Positions 12,001 through 24,360 of a DNA stretch of 64,000 nt are shown here, one piece after another; positions within the stretch are counted from its first letter, which is position 1, and each line of letters opens with the position of its first letter. The DNA lies in NCBI GenBank assembly GCA_013397115.1, contig VWZW01007683.1, positions 62,329 to 126,328 of the forward strand, in the 5' to 3' direction. The position numbers and the translations under genes were made by a program. This stretch comes from Edolisoma coerulescens (lineage: Eukaryota; Chordata; Aves; Passeriformes; Campephagidae). Under the pieces are notes generated by a model. The model was not told the origin of the DNA, ran no database searches, and was given only the letters and a program-made list of their open reading frames with translations.

Positions 12001-13430
12001 TGCTCAGGTTTACTCTGAGTCCCAAAATGCTGGCCTGTGTTCACGCTCCAGCTCCTGACCCTGTGGGAGTGGTCACTGTCCATTCACACAGGAAAGCCAG
12101 GAAATAAAGGCCCAAAGTGACCCAAAGACACACAGTTTAGGAGGGTAAAGACCCCAAAGTGGATTTTTAAAAAAAAAAAAATTAATAAATTACATGGAAA
12201 TTTAGGCTTTTTAATAACTGGGGCCTTCTAGCCAGTGAGGGTGACTCATTCAGCATCAGGCGAGAGGCTCCCCTGAAGCTGAAGGTGCCAAAACAGGTCG
12301 AGTGAGGCACAGAAATGCCCTTTGAGGAGTTCTGGTCCAGGAGATATTTTCCTTGGCTCTTCCAAGGGCAGATCGCAGGAGCTACGGCTACTTTGCGGGA
12401 AGCCGTCACTTCTGCCGCTCTCAAAACCTCCCAAATATTTCCCTCTGGGAAACCACGGGGAGCAACTGAGTTCTTACAGAGTGCCTGGAGCATTCCAGAG
12501 GCTTGTCAGCCGATAACAGGCCTTCAACCTAAAATGAGCTATGTGGCCCAGGCAGGGGAGTGGGCGGGGAGGCAGCTCAGACTGGAGTGCAGCGGCTGCT
12601 CGGGACACTCACCGTGGTCTCCAGGAACATCATTTGTGTTTCTCCTCTGTTCCTGGGGTTACTAGTGCTGGTTTATCTTTCTGACAGCTAATCCCAGCTC
12701 TGATAGCATCATCTGCTCATCACCTCATACAGGTTCAGGATTGAGTGAATTGTGGCTTTGCCAAGAGGTCTCTTTTCCTCCCATGGACAAGGTCAGGTCA
12801 GGGTGTCCTCCACAAGTTCATTTTGCTCCTCCAGACCAGGAGGATGCAAGGATGAACATAAAAGCCACTCAGAGCTGCTGGGGTTTAAATGGGAGCCTGG
12901 TCCAGCCTCTGAGCAATGCTCAAGGTCCTGGTGTCCTTAGGTGCTGGGTAAAGGATCTAAAATATACCTTAGCAAAGTAAAATTTCTTGAAAGAGGAGGG
13001 CTGTGTCCTTGTCCTTGGACGAATTATGTCAGAATGGCTTCCACCAGGGCTGAATCCTCAGCTCCTCCATGTGCAAGGAGGTCAGGACAAAATGAGTCTC
13101 CAATCTGTCACTGCCTGCAGGCACGGACCAGACATTTATTATCCGGTGGTACAAGTACAGGGAACGTGTGTCAGCGATGATTTATGTCATGCTACCAACA
13201 TGCTGAGCCAGCGCTGGATCCCGCCGCATCCCGGCCCTTCCCAGGGCACTGAACTGCCCCCCCAGCCAAATCCCGTGGGTGCTCCAGTGGCAGCAGACCC
13301 AGAGAACATCCCGCTCTCTGCTGAGGGGATGTAGGTCAGGGCGCTGCTTCTCTGAAGTACCTCCATCCCTCCTCACACGGGGGAGAGGACAAATTCCAGA
13401 GTTATTTCCAGGGCTCTGCAATCTAATCAC
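9031..13430. other. Unique non-coding DNA with one ambiguous base
   Basis: No gene or recognisable CR1 copy. The stretch contains a perfect 11-bp hairpin (10,038-10,062), a single N at 10,786, and a 13-base A-run at 12,169-12,181. A GC-richer segment from 10.5 to 10.9 kb is not assignable to a family by eye. Confidence 0.5.
10038..10062. repeat. Perfect inverted repeat, 11-bp arms
   Basis: The arms TACAATAATCT and AGATTATTGTA are exact reverse complements around a 3-base loop (CAC). Confidence 0.85.
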
Positions 13431-13500
13431 ACAATCACAGAATGGTTTTGGGTTGGAAGAGACCTTCAAAGGTTGTCTCGTCCAACCGCCATGCTCAGAG
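13431..13500 (-). mobile_element. CR1 LINE 3' terminal fragment
   Basis: ACAGAATGGTTTTGGGTTGG, then GAAGAGACCTTCAAAGG and TCCAACCGCCATGCTCAGAG, matches the reverse complement of a CR1 3' end. Only about 70 bases remain. Confidence 0.85.
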
Positions 13501-15479
13501 GTCAAACCATGACACTCTGTTAGCCAGGGACCAGGAGCACTTGGCCTTAATGGTGGGAGAAAGGGTCCTGTGCGTCTTGATTGTGATCAGCCCTTCTTCC
13601 CTGGGGTCCCATCAGATCCGAGTGCTGCTCTGGTCTCTTCAAGTTGCTTTTTTTTCATGGGAATCTCCATAAGCACTTGACTGTGCCTTAGTTTCACTCT
13701 GCCATGAGCTTTCTAGGGCTGTAGCTCCCGTCAGGGATCAGGAAGGGAAACCCTTCTGATGCGGACCAGGGTTTGCCTGTGGGATTCTGAGCAATGGCTC
13801 AACCAGTTTCCATCCCATAATCTGTGTCTGAAAGCTGAAATCATCCCGTTTCCCAAAAGCAGGACAAGCCCAGAGCCTGGATCTCCCCCCAGGGGAGATC
13901 TCAGGCCCAGGGGTGTCTCTGCTGTGTTTGTGCTGCTGTGATGAAGGTGAGGGGGGAGCCTAAGCCACCAAAGTAATCGTGGGGAAAGGAGTTTGTGTGA
14001 TTAACCTCGTTATTCCAGCCGAAGGACCTGGAACAGCCCCAGCCAGCCTAATGGCTGCTCTGTGGGTAATACCCAGCCCATCCATCTTCCATATAATCAC
14101 CAGGCTGTAGGGATGAGACAGACCGATCTATGGATATCTGCTGCCATTTAACCAGCCTGGAACTGGGAATGTTTAACACAAAATGATTTGGGGGCTGGAA
14201 AACACCATTCAGTGGGAAATGAAATGGGTTCACGGTGGAAAAGGCCTGAAGGCATCCTGGTACTGAGCATGGGAGAGGTTTCTAAAGGCACTGATATATT
14301 TTTTAAAGTGAAACTACGTATTTCACCTTTTCTTTTCAGTTCATTTTGTTTTAACTTTTATATTGCTTGGTGGGGCAAGGTTGCAATTTTTCACTATGGA
14401 GGTCTCCTCACTGGGACTGGTCACCTTAAGCTTCTTCTTCCCACCCCAAACAAGACATCTGTGATAGATCAGATAAATCAAACCCTCAGTGAGTTGAAGA
14501 TAGAAGAGGGAAGAAATTTATCAGATACAGGGAAAAAAAATCAGCTCAAGGAATGGACCAAAAGCAGAGAGTGAAGGACTGGCTGGGCTGTGAGAAAACT
14601 CTGCAGTGAAAGTCAGAGTTATTGCTGGATAACACATATAAAAATTTCCTAAAACCTTCCTGAAAAATGAGATCTAGTTGAGCTGATGGAAGGGAATTAT
14701 TCAGAGATACTCTGATAATATGTTGTGACAAAGTCCCTGCTGCAATGTATTAAGTTCCCACTTAAAAGCAGTGGCACAGAGAGAACGTGAATGAGTGAAA
14801 GCTGGAGGGAGGTTCCTGTGCTCAGCTGTGACACCAGGACACCTCAGAGAGGGGGCAAAAAGCCAGGCAGAGGCACTGGCACTGGTCCATGGCAGGAGAC
14901 AGCCTGGCTGTGTCAACAAATACTTTGGATAATCACTGGCTCTGAAATTGCAGGTGGGTGGAAGTGTTGGGTTTCCAGCTTTGATGCTTCATGAGCATTG
15001 GAGATGAAGAAAACCAGCCAGGGATCAAACCCTGGTCTGGGGGATGCTGGGGAGCTACAGCACATCACCAGCCTCTTCAGTATTACCTGGAGGCCTAAAA
15101 ATCTCAGTCAGATCCTACCAGCAAAAAAGGTGGTCCTAAAGAATTAATTCTCTCTCTGTGCATCTCTCAGCGTGTAGGAATTTATTTCTCCATTTCTGCT
15201 CTTTCAATAACAGCTTTTCCCTGGGGGATTCTGGAGTTGGTACCAGCAGAAGAAAAGAGGCTCTCCCACGTGAACTGGGAAACAGCAGCTTTTGTTCCAT
15301 GGTGATTTGCAGAGGTTTTCTGATTGTGAGGGTCTGCAGGACCACAGGGTGTTCACAGGGAAGATGCAAGCAGCAGGTCATTGGGACCAGTAGACCAAGG
15401 AGGGGGCATCCTTCATCCACCTGGACTGGCTGGATTTGGATGAAATGAAGACATGGGCAACACACCAGAGGGGCCAAGG
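13501..15479. other. Unique non-coding DNA
   Basis: No gene recognised. It contains a short inverted repeat at 13,880-13,900 (arms GATCTCCCC and GGGGAGATC, 3-base spacer). The open frame at 14,188-14,574 has no recognisable protein features. Confidence 0.5.
13880..13900. repeat. Inverted repeat, 9-bp arms
   Basis: GATCTCCCC and GGGGAGATC flank the 3-base spacer CCA; the arms match perfectly. Confidence 0.75.
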
Positions 15480-15680
15480 AATCACACAATGGATCAGGTT
15501 GGAAGAGACCACAGTGGATCATCTGGGCCAGCTCAAGCAAATTCATCCCAGAGCATGTGATACAGGATTGGCACAGGGGGTTCTGGAATGTCTCCGGTGA
15601 GGGAGACTCCACACCCTCCCTGGGTGACTTGTTCCAGCCTCTGGTCACCTGCACAGCAAAGTTCTTCCTCAAGTTCAGGG
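15480..15680 (-). mobile_element. CR1 LINE fragment, older subfamily
   Basis: AATCACACAATGGATCAGGT, then TTGGAAGAGACC, GGAGACTCCACACCCTCCCT and GTTCTTCCTCAAGTTCAGG, follow the order of an older CR1 3' region in reverse complement. It is clearly more diverged than the copies at 8.7 and 37.4 kb. Confidence 0.8.
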
Positions 15681-17110
15681 TCAATGACTTTAGTTCAGTG
15701 GCTGAAGGCAGTTCTGCTCAGGACAGAGAGTATCTGAAGTGCAGAGTCTGAGCCACCTCCTCAAAGCAGAGCTGGACACAGCTGAGTGTGTCCCCTCCTA
15801 CACCCCCGCACTGCAGAGCAGGTGAGGATGGGACAGGCGCCTAATGCTCCATCAAAATCCACAGCTGACTTCTCCAAGGACTGCACACAGCGGCTTTTGG
15901 GTGTCTCACTGCAAACCAGCCCACACCACTGGATGGCAAACACTGCCCTGATGGTGATGGGGCCGAGCTCCCACTCACAGAGCTGTCTCCCAGGGTGGCC
16001 TGGGATGGAGGGACTTTTCCATGGCAAAGAGAGCGGAGACCCGTTTGCCTCAGCCAGGCTGCCAGCACAGCCCCGCTGGAGAGAGAATTGCCAGAGGCAA
16101 AGAGCAAATCCAAAGGATCAGGTGAGAATCCGAGCGGCGCCGGAGGAACGGGCAGAGTGGAGCGCCAGGTCCGGGACAGAGCAGAGCCCTGCAGCTGGGA
16201 GCAGCTGTGACAATGCTCTGCTCCGCAGGGAGCTGCCTGCAGGACCCTTGCTGCATTAGAAAGGGTATTTCTGCCCCCAGCTGACTTGGCAAGAGCACTC
16301 CCCGCCGCAGGGATCTGGGCAGATGCCAACACTTCTTTCTTTCCTTGACTCTCCCAGATGACGTTGGACATCCAAAGCCTTGCAGATGCCTCTTGTAGAA
16401 TGGATAAATACTCATTTTATATGTTCTACACAGAGACTTTGCAGTGATTCTACAGCCTCAGTGGAATCAGCACAATTTTATGCAGGTTTCCAAGCTGAGT
16501 GCCAGTCAAATAAAGGAATGTTCTGCCTTCTGATTCCTCCAAAGTGTCACAACAAAGTCAGAACTGTGACTCCTTCCCATGGGAATCTATTAAGTCCTAA
16601 TATTATGAGCAATGTTCATTTAATACTGTTCCTACTTACTCAATATGCCACAAGTGCATGGAGGGGGATGATCCAGCACAATTCCTAGGTTAGTGCCCCA
16701 GTAATATAGAAATATACTGGATTTTCTGTTTTCTGTGCGTGCCCTGTGCTCTGTGTGTGTGGGAGCAGCACTGCATGAGGGTGCTCCAAGGGGGGTGGGG
16801 GAAGAAGCCATAAGCTTTATCAGAGAGATTGTAATTGAAATTAAATTGCATTTGATGTACCATGCTTAGCAATTCCAGAGTGAATGTGAGACAGGCAAAG
16901 TGATAGTGCTCATGTGAAATGCCTTGTTCGATCACTTCTCCACGTTATTAAAGTCATTTGGAAGCATCATTCCTCGCCACTGGCATTGACTTGCCTAATC
17001 CAGGAAATGTGAACTCTGGCTATGTCATTCATGGCCCAAAAAGCTGAGAGGGTGGGAAGTGCTTTGCTCTCTGAAGTGTGTGGTACGTCCACCCTGTACA
17101 GCCAGGGGAA
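15681..17110. other. Unique non-coding DNA
   Basis: No gene recognised. A GC-rich patch lies at about 16.0-16.3 kb. An AT-rich stretch follows at 16.4-16.7 kb, with no clear functional signal. Confidence 0.5.
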
Positions 17111-17776
17111 TGACAGGCTGGAGAGCAGCTCTGGGAAAGGGACCTGGCCCTCCTGGTCAATGGCAAGGTCGTTTAGTCAGCAGTGCCCTGGAGCCAGGAG
17201 GGAAATCTGTGTCCTGGGAGGCATCCGGCCAGGCCAGGGAGGGAATTGTCCTGCTCTGCTCTGGGCTGCGGTGGCTTCACCTTGAGCTCTGGGGGCAGTT
17301 TTGGGCACCACAATATAAAAAAAGATTAAAAGTTATTAGAGAGTATCCAAAAGAGGGACATGAAGATGGGGAAGGGTCTGGAGGGGCACACGAGGAGCAG
17401 CTGAGGGCACACTGCCTGTTCAGCTGGAGCAGAGGAGGCTGAGGGCAGAGCTCAGCGGGGGCTGCAGCTCCTCCCCAGGGGCAGCTCCGATCTCTGCTCC
17501 CTGGGACAGGGACAGCACCCAAGGAAATGGCCTGAAGTTGTGCCAAGGAGGTTTGCATTAGGTATCAGGAAAGGTTCTTCCCCCAGAGGGTGCTGGGCAC
17601 TGCCCAGGCTCCCCAGGGAATGGTCCCGGCCCCGAGGCTGCCAGAGCTCCAGGAACGTTTGGGCAGCGCTGCCAGGGATGCCCAGGGTGGGGTTGTTGGG
17701 GTGTCTGTGCAGGGCTGGGGTGGCACTGGGTGATCCTTGGGTAGCCCTTTCCACCCAGAATATTCCATGATTCTAA
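17111..17776 (+). mobile_element. CR1 LINE, long 3' copy
   Basis: This is one of the longest CR1 copies here. It begins within the 3' coding part (ACAGGCTGGAGAGCAGCTCT, then GCCAGGAGGGAAATCTGTGT), passes through TTTTGGGCACCACAATAT and GAGGAGGCTGAGGGCAGAGC, and ends at the CR1 3' terminus with CATGATTCTAAG. Any reverse-transcriptase coding content is broken and 5' truncated, as usual for CR1. The copy at 47.9-48.3 kb belongs to the same subfamily in the opposite orientation. Confidence 0.9.
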
Positions 17777-17911
17777 GTTTAAGCCCATTTCTTGCTGTGG
17801 ATGTGGATCTTTGCCTGAATTGAAAGCCTCGCTCTGTGTGCTGGTGGGCCAATCCATACCAAAATCATCACAAAAAAGAAAAGGGGAGGAATTTGAAACA
17901 GATTTGGAAAG

Positions 17912-17916
17912 ACTGG
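17912..17916. repeat. Left target-site duplication of the solo LTR
   Basis: ACTGG immediately precedes the TGTC terminus and is repeated exactly at 18,674-18,678. Confidence 0.65.
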
Positions 17917-18673
17917 TGTCTCGGTTTCGGAGACAAAGTCAGGAGGAAACACTCCGGAGTGAGCGCCTCCTCCAAAGGGAATGGGCTTCCCCTCTTCCCT
18001 CTGCCAATGAGGCAAATTGATGACAGCAAAAGTGGAAAAAAACCCCAAACCAAATTGTTTATTTACAGGGAAAAAAAAAAAAACAAACGGAGCAGAACAA
18101 AAAAACAACTCAGAACACAACAAATGCCTGGAGAAGGGAAGGGACACACGGGCTGACAACTAGTGTCCCCCCAGTCTCCGGGAAGGGGAACGGGAAGGGG
18201 AGGTCCTCACAGCAGCCTGGAGCAGGGCAGGTGGAAGGAAAAACCTGGTGGTCTTCTGGTGCTGATTCTCCTCCTCCCAGCAGGCGAGACAGCTCATTGT
18301 TCCTCGGGGCTCGGACCAGCTGGGGCTGCCCTGCAGGTCCCCCGGACCGGAGAGAAGGGAAGGAGGGCAGGGAGGCCAGGGGGAGGGAAGGAAAAAGAAC
18401 AAAACTTTTCTTAACTANCAAAGGAACTTCTGTAAAAAAAAAAAAAACAAACCAAAACCAAAAACCAGCAAAGCAGCAGCACAGCGCTCCCAGCACGCTC
18501 CCTCCCGAGCACTGCCGAGACCCTTGGGCCCAGAGCCGTTGAACTGACCCAACCTTGGTCCAGCGGCTTTGGCCCGGCCCCACCCCCCAGGTCCATCCTA
18601 AAGGTACAGACTCTTCTGGGCATTAAGCAGAGGGTTAGGGAATAAAGAAGTCTTATAACATCACTCCAGGACA
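17917..18673. mobile_element. Solo LTR of an endogenous retrovirus-like element
   Basis: A 757-bp segment begins TGTCTCGG and ends CCAGGACA, so it has TGTC...GACA termini, and is bounded by perfect 5-bp direct repeats ACTGG. An AATAAA signal sits at 18,641-18,646, close to the right end, as expected for an LTR read on the plus strand. A second polyadenylation-like signal on the other strand (complement of 18,056-18,068) leaves orientation open. The 5-bp duplication is typical of ERVL-like elements. There are internal A-rich tracts, a GC-rich block (18.2-18.6 kb) and one N at 18,418. No internal viral genes are present, so this is a solo LTR left by recombination. Confidence 0.65.
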
Positions 18674-18678
18674 ACTGG
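18674..18678. repeat. Right target-site duplication of the solo LTR
   Basis: ACTGG directly follows the GACA terminus and matches 17,912-17,916 exactly. Confidence 0.65.
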
Positions 18679-19200
18679 GCTAGCAAGAAGTTTACCTATA
18701 AGTACAGATGCAGCTGAAGCCATAACTACAGAAGTTTCTTTCCCCATGGGTGGATCTGCTGCAGCTGAAGAGCCCTCAGGGGGACATCCCCCGAGTAGGT
18801 TGCATGGTACCAACGACACCATCACACAGCAGCAGCTGTGGCTGGACTCCAGACCTCCAAACTCATCTTTTGGGGGGCTTCAGCCAGCCCTGACTGTGAT
18901 CAATGTCCTACTGTGTCCAGCTGCCACCTTCTAAATTGCGGAAGTGCAGCTGAAGAAGCAGAGACCAACCTGGAAGCCTGATGGAGCAGTTTAGCTGAGG
19001 CTTTCCATGTTCAGCAGATACACCCTGAAAATCCCCAAATCTGTCTCTGGTGGCCCACTGGGTTGTGATGCCACAGTTACCTTGCATGGTGGCAATGCCT
19101 AATTAAGCATCTTCTGCATCCTGCTTACCCGGTCCATCACCCTCAGTCCCTTATGAGGCTCTTGGCTGTGCTGTGTGATTTCTGGGTCTGCTCAGTCAAG
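18679..19200. other. Unique non-coding DNA
   Basis: No gene or repeat family recognised between the LTR and the next CR1 tail. Confidence 0.5.
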
Positions 19201-19320
19201 CTGGCCAGGCTGGATGGGGTTCTGAGCACCCTGGTCTAGTGGAAGGTGTCCTTGCCCTTGGCAGGGGGCTGGAACTGGATGATCTTTAAGGTCCCTTCCA
19301 AATCAAGCCATTCTAGGATC
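19201..19320 (+). mobile_element. CR1 LINE 3' fragment
   Basis: CTGGTCTAGTGGAAGGTGTC, then TTTAAGGTCCCTTCCAAATC and CATTCTAGGATC, is the sense 3' end of CR1. Confidence 0.88.
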
Positions 19321-21393
19321 CAACTGAAGCTTTGAGTTTCTCCCTTCTTTCATTTTATTTCATGCACTTCTACCAGCACAAATGCAGGAAAGGTGTCCCT
19401 AAAGGCTCTGCCTCACTGTTTTCCAGGACCGGGTGCAGGTTCCACTGAAGGAAATTGTCTGAAAGCAGAGCAACAACATTTCTGTGTTTGTTTATTATTC
19501 AAACGAGGTTCCTTGGAGGCCAAAGGGTTTTTACCACACTGAACTTGCAGTAATGCAACAACAAAACAATCATTCTGAATCCTGAGAGAACGACTCTTAA
19601 ATAATTCAGTCAGCGAGAAAAGTGATTCCAGGATGTTTATGAGATGGATGAAGGGTTTTTAATTAGTCGGCAAGACTTCATTTAAATGCACGGAACTCCG
19701 GAAGGGGGATATCAGCTCCTTTGTGGAGTTTTGTGCTGTTTCCAGCATGTATCTGACAAACTGGCTTTCATCAGAAGCAGAATGCAGCTTTTTTTAAACC
19801 GTGATAAGAGTCATCAGGATGAGGAGACACTGCCGGGAGGTCCTGGGTGTGCAGCAGGCGGTGCCGGGGAAGGGATGCTGGAGGAGAATGAGGTTTTCCT
19901 CGGAACAGCAGGAAGCTGCTGCTATCTGGCAGCCTGCCCAGACAGAGACTGCAGGAATTTCTCCCTCATCGGAGATGCTACTTCAGAAAGGTGACGGGAA
20001 ACACCCTGGGGAGCAGCCAAACCCACAGCTGCAGTAGCTGGAATGAGCTAAATCATCATTTCAGAATGCTCTGTCCAGGGAGGGCTTCAATGTCCAGGTA
20101 CTTCAGACCCGGCTGCTTTTACTTTTCATTAAGGATGGAAAAGGTAAAATTTTGCCTGAGTTACATCACCCAGTGCTGGGGAAGGCGAATTCCGTTGCTG
20201 CCTTTGGCCTGCAGACCACCCCCCCCGTGAGTCATCCCCCAGTGCCACTTGCTCAGTGCCTTCTCCCACTCAGGCTGAGTCACTCCCGGCTGGTGGGGTC
20301 CCCCCGGGATGGCACCAGCAGCAGGAGTTAACCTGGAGTCTGTGTCATTGGAGTGTAAATCTGGGAATCACCCCATGTTTCTGGAAGGAGGGAGCTAAAG
20401 GCAGGAGCCGGGCTTTGTTCTGAGTTTTTGGAGTAGGTGCGACATCTACATCTAGTTCCCCGTTCCTGGACTGCTGCATGCAGGTTCATGGATTAATATG
20501 TGGCTGCTGCTCACCTGGAGGACGCAGTCCCACTGGAACCTGTCGATAGGACTGCAGAGTCACTACTCAGTTTTCACATCACCGAGCTCTTGAGCCTGAT
20601 CACTGCTGCTGGACACAGGCTGTTTGCTGGAACAGCACCCAGCTTTGCTCTGGAAGCAGCAGCAGGACGGCTAGTCCGTGTTGCATGGATTAGTCATGCT
20701 CATTGCAGAAAAATCTTGTGCCTCATTTCCAATGCAAAGCTGCCCTGATTCAGATCCTCACCACTGCCTCTGTCTCTGTGTTCAAGAGCACTCGAGTACC
20801 TTGTATTTTCTCTGCAGGGAGACACTTATTCACTGTGATCAAATCACCTCTCAAGCTGCCTTCTTTATATTTTTAATTTTTTTTCCCCTTTTTGAGCAGC
20901 AAACCAGATTGAGCTCTGTAAGTCTCCCACGGTGTGGCATTTTCTGTAGCTCTCCAATCACACCTGGTCTCTGCTTTCAGTTCCCTCTGAATTTTCAGCT
21001 TCTTTTCAAGACCAGAAATGTTGGCAGCACCTGAGCTGTCCATGTAGGCAGGGCCAGGGCAGCACATATTCATTAGTTGGGCATTTCTGGTTCTGTTGCC
21101 TCCAGCCCTTTCAGCAAGGCTGGCATTTGGTGCTCATGTAGGTTCATTTTCTGAGCTGTCAAATTCCCCCCACAGGTAAGCCTGGCTTGTCCTTAACTGG
21201 TTTAGGAAAGATGAAGGCAAGGAGGAGGCATAAAGGGATGGATTAGAACAGGCCTGTTGGATGGGACACTTGTAATCACTGGCCTGTCTTCCCTTCTTTG
21301 CTATTCCCTAAATTATCGAGCTTTGCACATGACTTGGTTGCATGTGATTTTCCATCTGCTTCAACAGTGGTGATGAATCAGCAGAGAGGCATT
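19321..21393. other. Unique non-coding DNA with an AT-rich conserved-looking segment
   Basis: No gene recognised. The part at about 19,480-19,690 is AT-rich, lacks repeats and contains TTTTTAATTAG and ATTTAAAT motifs typical of vertebrate enhancers. A T-rich run occurs near 20,870-20,895. Confidence 0.45.
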
Positions 21394-21484
21394 TTCCAGT
21401 GGAAGGTGTCCATGGCAGGGGGTTGGAACAAGATGGTCTTTCAGGCCCCTCCCGACCCATTCGGGGATTCCATGATGCCGTGAT
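21394..21484 (+). mobile_element. CR1 LINE 3' fragment
   Basis: TTCCAGTGGAAGGTGTCCAT, then GGCAGGGGGTTGGAACAAGA and a CCATGATGCCGTGAT tail, is a sense CR1 3' end of about 90 bases. Confidence 0.85.
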
Positions 21485-24240
21485 CTGGTTGTGGTTCTGC
21501 AGCTCTCCACCAGAAACATCCCTCCCAAAGACGGCTCCTTCTGGCAGCTCTTTATTCATCCGCTTCATCAGCACTGGCAGGCCTGGCTTTGCCAGGACAG
21601 GTGATATCTTTTCTCAGTCCAGCTGGGCAGACGAAGCCATTTTTGGCTCAGTGCTGATCTTTTAACTGGTGCTACACCAAAGGTCTTGCAGAAATCAAAA
21701 TCTACCAACTGTAAATTGAGTCTGAAAATCCTCTTGACCAGAGACAGTGTCAGTCAATGAATGGCACAACATTCCCAGCCTTCAGTTCCCAATTTGCTAA
21801 ATCCCAAAATCAGCTTTGCCATTATACTGCCCTTGACTGGCACCTGTTTAGTGAATGTGGTCTGGGACATCCTGCTTGTCTTCTCTGCACAAAGCTCCAT
21901 CAACTTCTGCAGTTCCCCAAAGGAAGGATTTCCCACTCATTAGTACTTAATCTCAGTGTGCTGGACAGCTCTGACCATCTTTTTGAAGACTTGGGAATAA
22001 AAATGATGTAAAATTATCAATTTGAAATTCTATAAATACAGTTTTGTTCCCATCTGGAGTTGCCTAACAACCTCCTTCGTTACTAATGGACCAAAAAGTA
22101 GTTTATTTCTCTCATGCCATACAAGCATATTTTTCTGCTCCTTCACTAACATAAAATATAAATATTATTTGAGATCTTTTCAAGACTGCCAGCATCTGTT
22201 TCTCGGAGATGTACAGCAAAATGAAACCTCATGAAAGGACGAGTCTGGAAATAACCCAGTTAGGGTTCTCAGGGAGGAAAAATGACCGGTGTTTTTGTGA
22301 GAGAGGAAGCTATTTCTTAAAATACTTTGAAAGAAAAAAGCAAAGTCAACCTCTGACTCTTGTTCTGGAAATGATACAGTTACACAGAGCACATTAAAGC
22401 CCCAAACAATCATTTGTAGCACACAGTGTGAGAAACTGAAGCCTCCAGGAAAAGCTAAATGAAAAGGAAGAAGGAAACAGAAGTCATGGACTAACTATCC
22501 CACTATTGCCTCATTTCTGCTGGGGGACATTGCGCGTTTTGGACACCCCCCAGCCACTCTCTGTCCCTCCCCAGAGAGGAAATGAGTGTTGGAAGGACTG
22601 AGCCTTCCTCATACCTAAGGTTACTAAAGAAATTCCTGTGCCCTGGATAGTGAGACTTGCCTCATCCCTGAAACATCTTTAGCCAGAAAAGGTCTTTGAA
22701 ATCGAAGTCTGAGTTTCTGCAGACACCTCAGAGGTTTCCTGCTGCTCCCACTGCTGACTGCAGGCCCATCCAAGGGCTGAGGCTGTGAGTACAGCCACAC
22801 TCCTGATGCTCCTGGATGTCTCAGTGTCTCCCAGTGGAAGTGCTTTGCTGAGGGCCAGCAGAGCTGTGCCAGTGGGAGCTGGGGCTCCTGTGCTGTAGTG
22901 GATATTCAGCTGATTTACTTGGAAAAAACCATTCTCTTTTCTTTCTGTGGACAGGGTCTTCATCAAAACAGAATCTTCAGGAGACAGTAAAAACTCAGGT
23001 CTTGCACTGTGGTCTCTCCCCTCCTCCCCCTTCTAACATCTCTTCCCTGTGTCCTCCCCTCCTCACCCTCCCCACCGCTCCATCTGAGCCAACTCTTCTG
23101 TTGCCAGCCCTTACACAGAATCCCAGTGCTCAGAAGGAGGGATGAAGGATTTGTGGAGTGGGATGGGAGCTAAGGGGAGCAAGGCCCTTGCACTGAGCGT
23201 GGGTGCAGGTCCATGGAGCAGGCACTGAGCATTCCCCGGGCTCTGAGGAGAGCAGCAGGGCAGGTACCTTGTCCCTTCCCAACAAATACACACACAGACC
23301 CAGCAATGAACCAGCTCCAAAATAAAATGGAATTTTGCCCCAGAAAAACCCGCATTGTGAAGTTTAGGAGCAGGATGACTCAGATGTCCCAGTCCATCTC
23401 TGCAAGTTCAGACTGATTTCCAGCTTTGACGGAAAATGCCTTTCTCTATCCCTTCAGCTCCCTGCAGCCATACCCATGGGAAGCAAAATGCTCCTTAGAA
23501 ACCCTGGGAGCCCTGAGCCTCCAAGGCCTCTGTGCCATCACTGTGCTTGTGCAGCTGCTCGGCGGGGTCACACGGCAGCACTGGGAACAGGCACTAAACC
23601 CAAATCCATGTGGCTTCTTTCCGTGGTCCCATCCGAACCCAACTGGGGACGGTGCTGGAAATCCGGTGTGGATTGAAGCTGGGTGGGTGGGTTATAATTT
23701 GCACTTGAAATTTAGTTTGAAATCTTTACTTAATCCCATCTCAGAAAATCAAGAAGCAACTTGAAAAGACACCCGGAGCCAATTAGAATTTCTAAAATAT
23801 TGTGACTTGAATCAGTCACCTCAATTTGATGGAGAGGGTGGAGAGGGGAAGGATGAATCCTGATTTCCCAGTGTGGTGGGGGAAGGGGTCTAAGAAAACC
23901 AAAATGAGACAAGGAGGATGTTGCATCTTCATGAGGTGCCAAACTCAGCCAATCTCCGGGTGAGCTGCACACATACATAATCCTCATTACATATTCCACA
24001 AACTGCTTCCACTCTGCTTCCAGACAGCCACCCACCAGCCAGCGATGTTCCTCGCATGACAGCCACAGAGTGTGGCAGCTCTGGAGTCACGGAGCACAAA
24101 ACAAAAAGGGAACTGTGCCATTACCTCCCTCCCGTGCCTCTACCTGGGGCCAGGGGATCACTGGAAAGTGAGGGCACAGGTCTGGAGCCAGGGCAGCAGG
24201 GTGATTCCCCATACCACATTTTGGGGCTGAATCATAAACT
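21485..24240. other. Unique non-coding DNA
   Basis: No gene, RNA gene or repeat family recognised. AT-rich between about 22.0 and 22.4 kb. Confidence 0.5.
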
Positions 24241-24360
24241 CACACAATGGTTTGGGTTGGAAGGGGCCTTAAAGATCATCCAGTGCCACACCCTGCCATG
24301 GGCAGGGACACCTTCCACTGGACCAGGCTGCTCCAAGCCCTCTCCAGCCTGGCCTTGGGA
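24241..24360 (-). mobile_element. CR1 LINE 3' fragment
   Basis: CACAATGGTTTGGGTTGGAA, then TTAAAGATCATCCAGTGCCA and CCCTGCCATGGGCAGGGACA, matches the reverse complement of a CR1 3' end closely. Confidence 0.92.
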
